Source of the DNA: Virgibacillus siamensis
GTDB taxonomy: Bacteria; Bacillota; Bacilli; Bacillales; Amphibacillaceae
DNA: 64,000 nucleotides
Assembly (NCBI RefSeq): GCF_900162695.1
Contig: NZ_FUIH01000007.1
Location: forward strand, 2,046,001 to 2,110,000
Direction of reading: 5' to 3'
Below the pieces are notes generated by a model. That model had not been told where the DNA came from. It searched no databases and saw only the letters and a program-made list of their open reading frames with translations. Position 1 is the first letter of the stretch; each line of letters begins with the position of its first letter. The translations under genes and the position numbers were made by a program. Shown piece by piece: positions 60,273 to 64,000 of the stretch.

Positions 60273-60947
60273 ATGGAAACACTCAGAGAGACGCCATGGG
60301 ATAAACGGAATTTCAACATCAACACCTACGAAGTACTTGATTATTCCGAAACAACCCTTCAAAAAACCGACAATCTTGAAGGACACTTCACATTAAAAGT
60401 CAATCCGCTGGAAAGTCCTGAACTGTTATTAAAACACGGATTTTATTATATGGACACGTTAATAGAACCTGTCTGCCAGCGGGAAAACCTGAATATCTTC
60501 TATAAAGAAGGAACTTCCATTTCTAAGGATTACGATCCTGATGAAATATTGCAAATTGCTAATGAAGCCTTTATGCACGGGCGATTTCACCGTGATTTTC
60601 ACATACCTGATAACCTGGCCGATTTACGCTACGCAAACTGGGTAAATGACCTCATTAAGAATGATTCTATTTTTGCATTAAAAGATCATGGCCGGACAGT
60701 AGGGTTTTACGCTTACGACCAGGATAAAGTTCTGCTTCTCGGCATCACACAAGAATACCGGAAAAAAGGGCTTGCAAAAACATTTACCAGCCAGGGATGT
60801 CAGAAACAGTTTACCTTTGGATATGATCAGCTTCGCACCTCTATTTCAGCGGCGAACGTTGCATCACTGAATTTGTTCCAGGCACTCGGATTCAAGCTTT
60901 CGAAAACCATTGATGTCTATCATAAAATGAATGGTCCGGGCGTGTAG
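60273..60947 (+). CDS. GNAT acetyltransferase, probable dTDP-Fuc4N N-acetyltransferase (RffC/WecD-like)
   Basis: 224 residues. The start ETPWDKRNFNINTYEV resembles the WecD family, and the C-terminal half is a GNAT domain with the acetyl-CoA loop QEYRKKGLAKTF and late AANVASLNLFQALGF. Placed with rffA it should acetylate dTDP-4-amino-4,6-dideoxy-galactose. Ribosome site GGAGATG. Confidence 0.82.
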   Translation: METLRETPWDKRNFNINTYEVLDYSETTLQKTDNLEGHFTLKVNPLESPELLLKHGFYYMDTLIEPVCQRENLNIFYKEGTSISKDYDPDEILQIANEAFMHGRFHRDFHIPDNLADLRYANWVNDLIKNDSIFALKDHGRTVGFYAYDQDKVLLLGITQEYRKKGLAKTFTSQGCQKQFTFGYDQLRTSISAANVASLNLFQALGFKLSKTIDVYHKMNGPGV

Positions 60948-60949
60948 TC

Positions 60950-61315
60950 ATGGGTTATTTTTATATATTTGCAACCATCTTTTTTACGGTATATGGTCAA
61001 TTGATTCTGAAATGGAAAATTGATCAGGCAGGCAGCCTGCCACAGGATTGGTCCGACAAATTAATATTTCTCGTGCAGCTGCTGCTTCATCCATGGATAC
61101 TATCCGGGTTCCTGTCCGCATTTATTGCATCATTATTCTGGATGGCCGCTATGACAAAATTTAACATCAGCTATGCCTATCCATTTATGAGTCTGTCATT
61201 TGTACTTGTTTTTGTGTTATCGGTGTTTTTATTTGGGGATCCGGTGACGGTTCAAAAAGTTATCGGATTAGCTCTGATTGTAGCGGGCATTATTGTAACC
61301 AGTCAATCATTGTGA
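60950..61315 (+). CDS. Small four-helix transporter (SMR/ArnE-F-like), candidate polyprenyl-sugar flippase
   Basis: 121 residues with four membrane helices (~3-20, 45-65, 72-92 and 97-118). A conserved helix ISYAYPFMSLSFVLVFVLS resembles SMR and ArnE/ArnF proteins. Its ATG is two bases after the previous stop. In the Arn and Gtr systems a small protein of this type carries the polyprenyl-phosphate sugar across the membrane; the same role is inferred here. Confidence 0.78.
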   Translation: MGYFYIFATIFFTVYGQLILKWKIDQAGSLPQDWSDKLIFLVQLLLHPWILSGFLSAFIASLFWMAAMTKFNISYAYPFMSLSFVLVFVLSVFLFGDPVTVQKVIGLALIVAGIIVTSQSL

Positions 61316-61327
61316 GGTGATCGTATT

Positions 61328-62440
61328 ATGATTCCGTTCAACAAACCATGTTATGTAGGAAGTGAAGAAGAAGTCATTAAAGAAGCACTGCAACAAACGA
61401 AACTTTCCGGTAATGGTCCATTCGGCAAAAAATGTGCGGAGTGGCTTGAGCAGCAGCTAAAATGTGAGAAAGCACTCCTCACCCCTTCCTGTACTGCGGC
61501 CCTGGAAATGACAGCGCTGTTGATTGATGCAGGACCCGGAGATGAAATTATTATGCCATCCTATACATTTGTTTCAACTGCAAACGCATTTGCACTGAGA
61601 GGGGCTTCGATACGGTTTGTGGATGTTGACCCGGCAACCATGAATGTATCCCCTTCTGCCGTCAAAGCCGCTATCACTTCCAAGACAAAAGCCATTGTTG
61701 TCGTCCATTATGCAGGTATATCCTGTGATATGGATGCCGTTATGGATATCGCCAGAAAGGAAACTTTATGGGTAATTGAGGATGCAGCACAAGCATTAAT
61801 GAGTACGTATAAAGGAAAACCACTTGGTGCAATCGGTCACTTTGGCACAATCAGTTTTCATGAAACGAAAAACTATACGTGTGGTGAAGGCGGAGCATTA
61901 ATCATTAATGATGTCGATGCAGTTGAACGTGCCGAAATTTTACAGGAAAAAGGAACAAACCGGAAACAGTTTTTCCGTGGCGTGGTAGATAAATATTCCT
62001 GGCGTGATATTGGCTCATCCTACCTGTTGAGTGATATCAATGCAGCTTATTTATCCGTACAGCTGCAGCATGCCGGACAAATCTTGACAGAGCGGATGAA
62101 CTGCTGGGACCGTTATTTCGAGGGTCTGAGTGATGTCGATGAAATCGGTATTCCATTTGTTCCGGCCAGTTGTAAACACAATGCGCACATGTTTTACATA
62201 AAAACAGACGAGGCGCAAAAGTTAATTGCCTATCTGGAAGAACGTGACATATTAGCAGTAACACATTTTGTACCGCTGCATACTTCACATGCCGGAAGAA
62301 AATTTGGAAAAATGGCAGGTATGGACCAGCACACATCTGCAGAAAGTGAACGGCTTGTCCGTTTGCCATTATATTACGGGATGGAGGAAGAGGCTGTCGA
62401 TTATGTGGTCAACCATGTTAAAAACTATTTCAGCGCATAA
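61328..62440 (+). CDS. rffA: dTDP-4-amino-4,6-dideoxygalactose transaminase
   Basis: 370 residues, DegT/DnrJ/EryC1 family. PLP lysine Lys181 in SFHETKNYTCGEGG, the same position and context as in E. coli RffA (WecE). Long shared blocks such as EKGTNRKQFFRGVVDKYSW and WRDIGSSYLLSDINAAYL make RffA a confident call. It transaminates dTDP-4-keto-6-deoxyglucose to dTDP-Fuc4N. Confidence 0.92.
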   Translation: MIPFNKPCYVGSEEEVIKEALQQTKLSGNGPFGKKCAEWLEQQLKCEKALLTPSCTAALEMTALLIDAGPGDEIIMPSYTFVSTANAFALRGASIRFVDVDPATMNVSPSAVKAAITSKTKAIVVVHYAGISCDMDAVMDIARKETLWVIEDAAQALMSTYKGKPLGAIGHFGTISFHETKNYTCGEGGALIINDVDAVERAEILQEKGTNRKQFFRGVVDKYSWRDIGSSYLLSDINAAYLSVQLQHAGQILTERMNCWDRYFEGLSDVDEIGIPFVPASCKHNAHMFYIKTDEAQKLIAYLEERDILAVTHFVPLHTSHAGRKFGKMAGMDQHTSAESERLVRLPLYYGMEEEAVDYVVNHVKNYFSA

Positions 62441-64000
62441 ACAAATACTAGTGGCATGTTTGGTTATTATCGCATATTTGATGCCCTATTATATACTTGG
62501 CGAAGATACACATATCCGGGTTCACGATAACCTGGATTCTAATATTGTCTGGTATAAGCTTCTTGTGGAAAGCGGACAATTTTTTTCCATGGGAACACTG
62601 CCAAACATCATTAATGGTCTGCCAAGAAGTACGCTGGCTTCCCCGTTTGATGTGATGGTATGGCTGAATGTGCTTTTGGAACCAATGACGGCATATACTG
62701 TCGGGCAAACGGTGATGCGATTTGTCGCGTTTACCGGTATGTACCTACTGTTACGGCGGAAAGTTAATTCAATATGGATTACAAGCGGAGCAGCACTCGG
62801 GTTTGCCCTGCTCCCTTTTTGGCCATCAGGATTACTGTCAATTGCCGGACTGCCGCTTGCACTGCATCTCTTTTTGAACTTTCGCAAGCATGGCTGGAAA
62901 ACACCTGTTTATCATTGGATTATTTTATTGCTGTTTCCATTCTTTTCAAGCTTTATTCTGACATTCGTATTTTTCCTTGGATTGATGGGTGTTATCTGGA
63001 TTATAGATTGGATCCGCTCGAAGAAAAGTAATTGGGCATTTTTCACTGCCATTTCCTTCATGACCCTGCTGTATCTGGTCAAAAACTACATATTGATTTA
63101 CAGCATGTTTTTCAGTGAAGGTTTTACTTCACATAGAGAGGCACTTAATCTGGGACACAACAATTTAGCTGAAACATTCGAATTGTTTATGCACAATTTT
63201 ATTCACGGGCATACGCATGATATGGCGGTTCATACAAAAATCATCCTGCCTGTTATTGGTGTGGCATTGGTCGTGGCCGCCTGGCGCAAGATTAAACCAA
63301 AGCTGCTTATTGGACTGATTTTATTCAATGCACTGCTTTCCCTTTGGTATGCATTCTGGTACTGGGAAGGTTGGCGCATGATAAAAGACAATTTTATGAT
63401 TGCCAATACCTTTAATTTCAGCCGCATCCATTTTCTTGATCCGATGATCTGGTATATTTGTTTTGCTCTGGCATTGTGGATTCTATGGCGATATCTGTCA
63501 TTTGGAAAAGTGCTTGTATCGATATTACTGGTGGCACAACTGCTGATTTTGATTGGGCTCAATGAAGAGATAAAATACAGTTCTATCGGCACCCCGACTT
63601 TTGCTGAGTTTTATTCGGAAAATTTATTTGCAGACATTCAAGAATATATCGGGAAAGATCCATCAGAATACCGCGTAGTGAGCATTGCCACGCATCCAAC
63701 AATTGCACAATACAACGGTTTCTATACATTGGATACATACAACAACAGTTTTCCACTTTCCTATAAGCACAAGTTCCGAAAAATCATCGCACCGGAACTG
63801 GAAAAAAACGCGACACTGGAAAACTATTTTGATACATGGGGCGGCAGACTTTACATGTACGTTGCGGAACTCGGCAAACATTATTTGTTTACAAAGGACA
63901 GTAATAAAGTACTTGATCATCTGAACATCAACACAGCAGCACTGCGTAATCTTGGCGGCGACTACGTACTGTCTGCCCTTCCGATTAAGAACCACCGGGA
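62403..64000 (+). CDS. DUF6044 family multi-membrane protein, GT-C-like (partial)
   Basis: At least 532 residues, open at the window end. The ATG at 62403 has AGAGG nine bases upstream and overlaps rffA; an alternative ATG lies at 62415. After one membrane helix (~13-32) comes an acidic outer loop (GEDTHIRVHDNLDSNIVWYK), then many hydrophobic helices, as in YfhO/GT-C glycosyltransferases that use polyprenyl-phosphate donors. The position after GT2 and flippase genes suggests it is the final transferase, moving the sugar onto an extracellular polymer. Confidence 0.8.
   Translation, partial: MWSTMLKTISAHKQILVACLVIIAYLMPYYILGEDTHIRVHDNLDSNIVWYKLLVESGQFFSMGTLPNIINGLPRSTLASPFDVMVWLNVLLEPMTAYTVGQTVMRFVAFTGMYLLLRRKVNSIWITSGAALGFALLPFWPSGLLSIAGLPLALHLFLNFRKHGWKTPVYHWIILLLFPFFSSFILTFVFFLGLMGVIWIIDWIRSKKSNWAFFTAISFMTLLYLVKNYILIYSMFFSEGFTSHREALNLGHNNLAETFELFMHNFIHGHTHDMAVHTKIILPVIGVALVVAAWRKIKPKLLIGLILFNALLSLWYAFWYWEGWRMIKDNFMIANTFNFSRIHFLDPMIWYICFALALWILWRYLSFGKVLVSILLVAQLLILIGLNEEIKYSSIGTPTFAEFYSENLFADIQEYIGKDPSEYRVVSIATHPTIAQYNGFYTLDTYNNSFPLSYKHKFRKIIAPELEKNATLENYFDTWGGRLYMYVAELGKHYLFTKDSNKVLDHLNINTAALRNLGGDYVLSALPIKNHR

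Noticed and set aside
1..64000. CRISPR array, tRNA, rRNA, prophage or complete insertion sequence
   Set aside because: No regularly spaced repeats of the right length, no clover-leaf or rRNA motifs, and no transposase or integrase frame were seen.

Overview
The window looks like chromosomal DNA from a spore-forming, low-GC Gram-positive bacterium of the Bacillaceae, most like the Virgibacillus/Oceanobacillus/Lentibacillus group. The evidence is strong AGGAGG-type ribosome sites throughout, an alpha/beta-type small acid-soluble spore protein, YmaF, YyaL, YerD, CvfB and DUF2164 homologues, a Bacillus-type phenylalanine dehydrogenase and an acetyl-type MetA. The genus is inference. No tRNA, rRNA, CRISPR array, intact insertion sequence or prophage was seen.

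Layout. 1-6524: maltodextrin locus. mdxE-mdxF-mdxG and a GH31 glucosidase (cut by the window edge) are read leftwards; a neopullulanase-type GH13 enzyme is read rightwards from the same control region, which holds three cre/LacI-type sites and, on the GH13 side, a 16-bp leader hairpin. 6658-12004: small unrelated units (YmaF-like His-rich protein, YyaL, a 44-residue protein, a GAF/LuxR regulator, a 7Fe-type ferredoxin, a CHY zinc finger). 12095-14761: a three-gene operon of unknown function, DUF6230 exoprotein, DUF6114 membrane protein and a large coiled-coil exoprotein whose N-terminus resembles DUF6230. 15258-23377: a beta-oxidation gene set with two SCP2 proteins, two acyl-CoA dehydrogenase subunits, hydratase, SDR dehydrogenase, thiolase and acyl-CoA ligase. 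23608-28380: NhaC antiporter, a MITE-like repeat, topoisomerase III and an SDR lacking the usual catalytic Tyr/Lys.

28528-39582 is an 11-gene, closely packed operon for 4-hydroxyphenylacetate (homoprotocatechuate) breakdown: DapA-like aldolase, hpaE, hpaB, hpaD, hpaC, phenylalanine dehydrogenase, 2-oxoacid dehydrogenase E2 and E3, hpaG split in two, and hpaF. A GntR/FCD regulator with an apparently leaderless transcript sits upstream at 39812-40486. The gene set suggests a route starting at Phe/Tyr: deamination, oxidative decarboxylation, ring hydroxylation, meta-cleavage and processing to central metabolites. No E1 and no HpaH are present here.

40583-57156: an AEC transporter with a tiny 22-residue membrane peptide downstream, a 350-nt structured non-coding region in front of cvfB, small membrane and DUF2164 proteins, an M3 oligopeptidase, SASP, a HAD phosphatase, a 1136-residue secreted phosphodiester glycosidase/metallophosphoesterase, metA, a YerD-type glutamate-synthase-like protein, a penicillin acylase family enzyme and an alpha/beta hydrolase. 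57407-64000: a rightward sugar cluster, rfbA, rfbB, polyprenyl-phosphate-type GT2, RffC-like acetyltransferase, SMR-like flippase, RffA aminotransferase and a DUF6044 multi-membrane protein cut by the window end. Together these predict synthesis of dTDP-Fuc4NAc, its loading on a polyprenyl carrier, flipping, and transfer to an extracellular polymer.

The best candidates for undescribed biology are the DUF6230/DUF6114/coiled-coil operon, the Fuc4NAc three-component glycosylation cluster, the Phe/Tyr-linked hpa operon and the structured RNA before cvfB.
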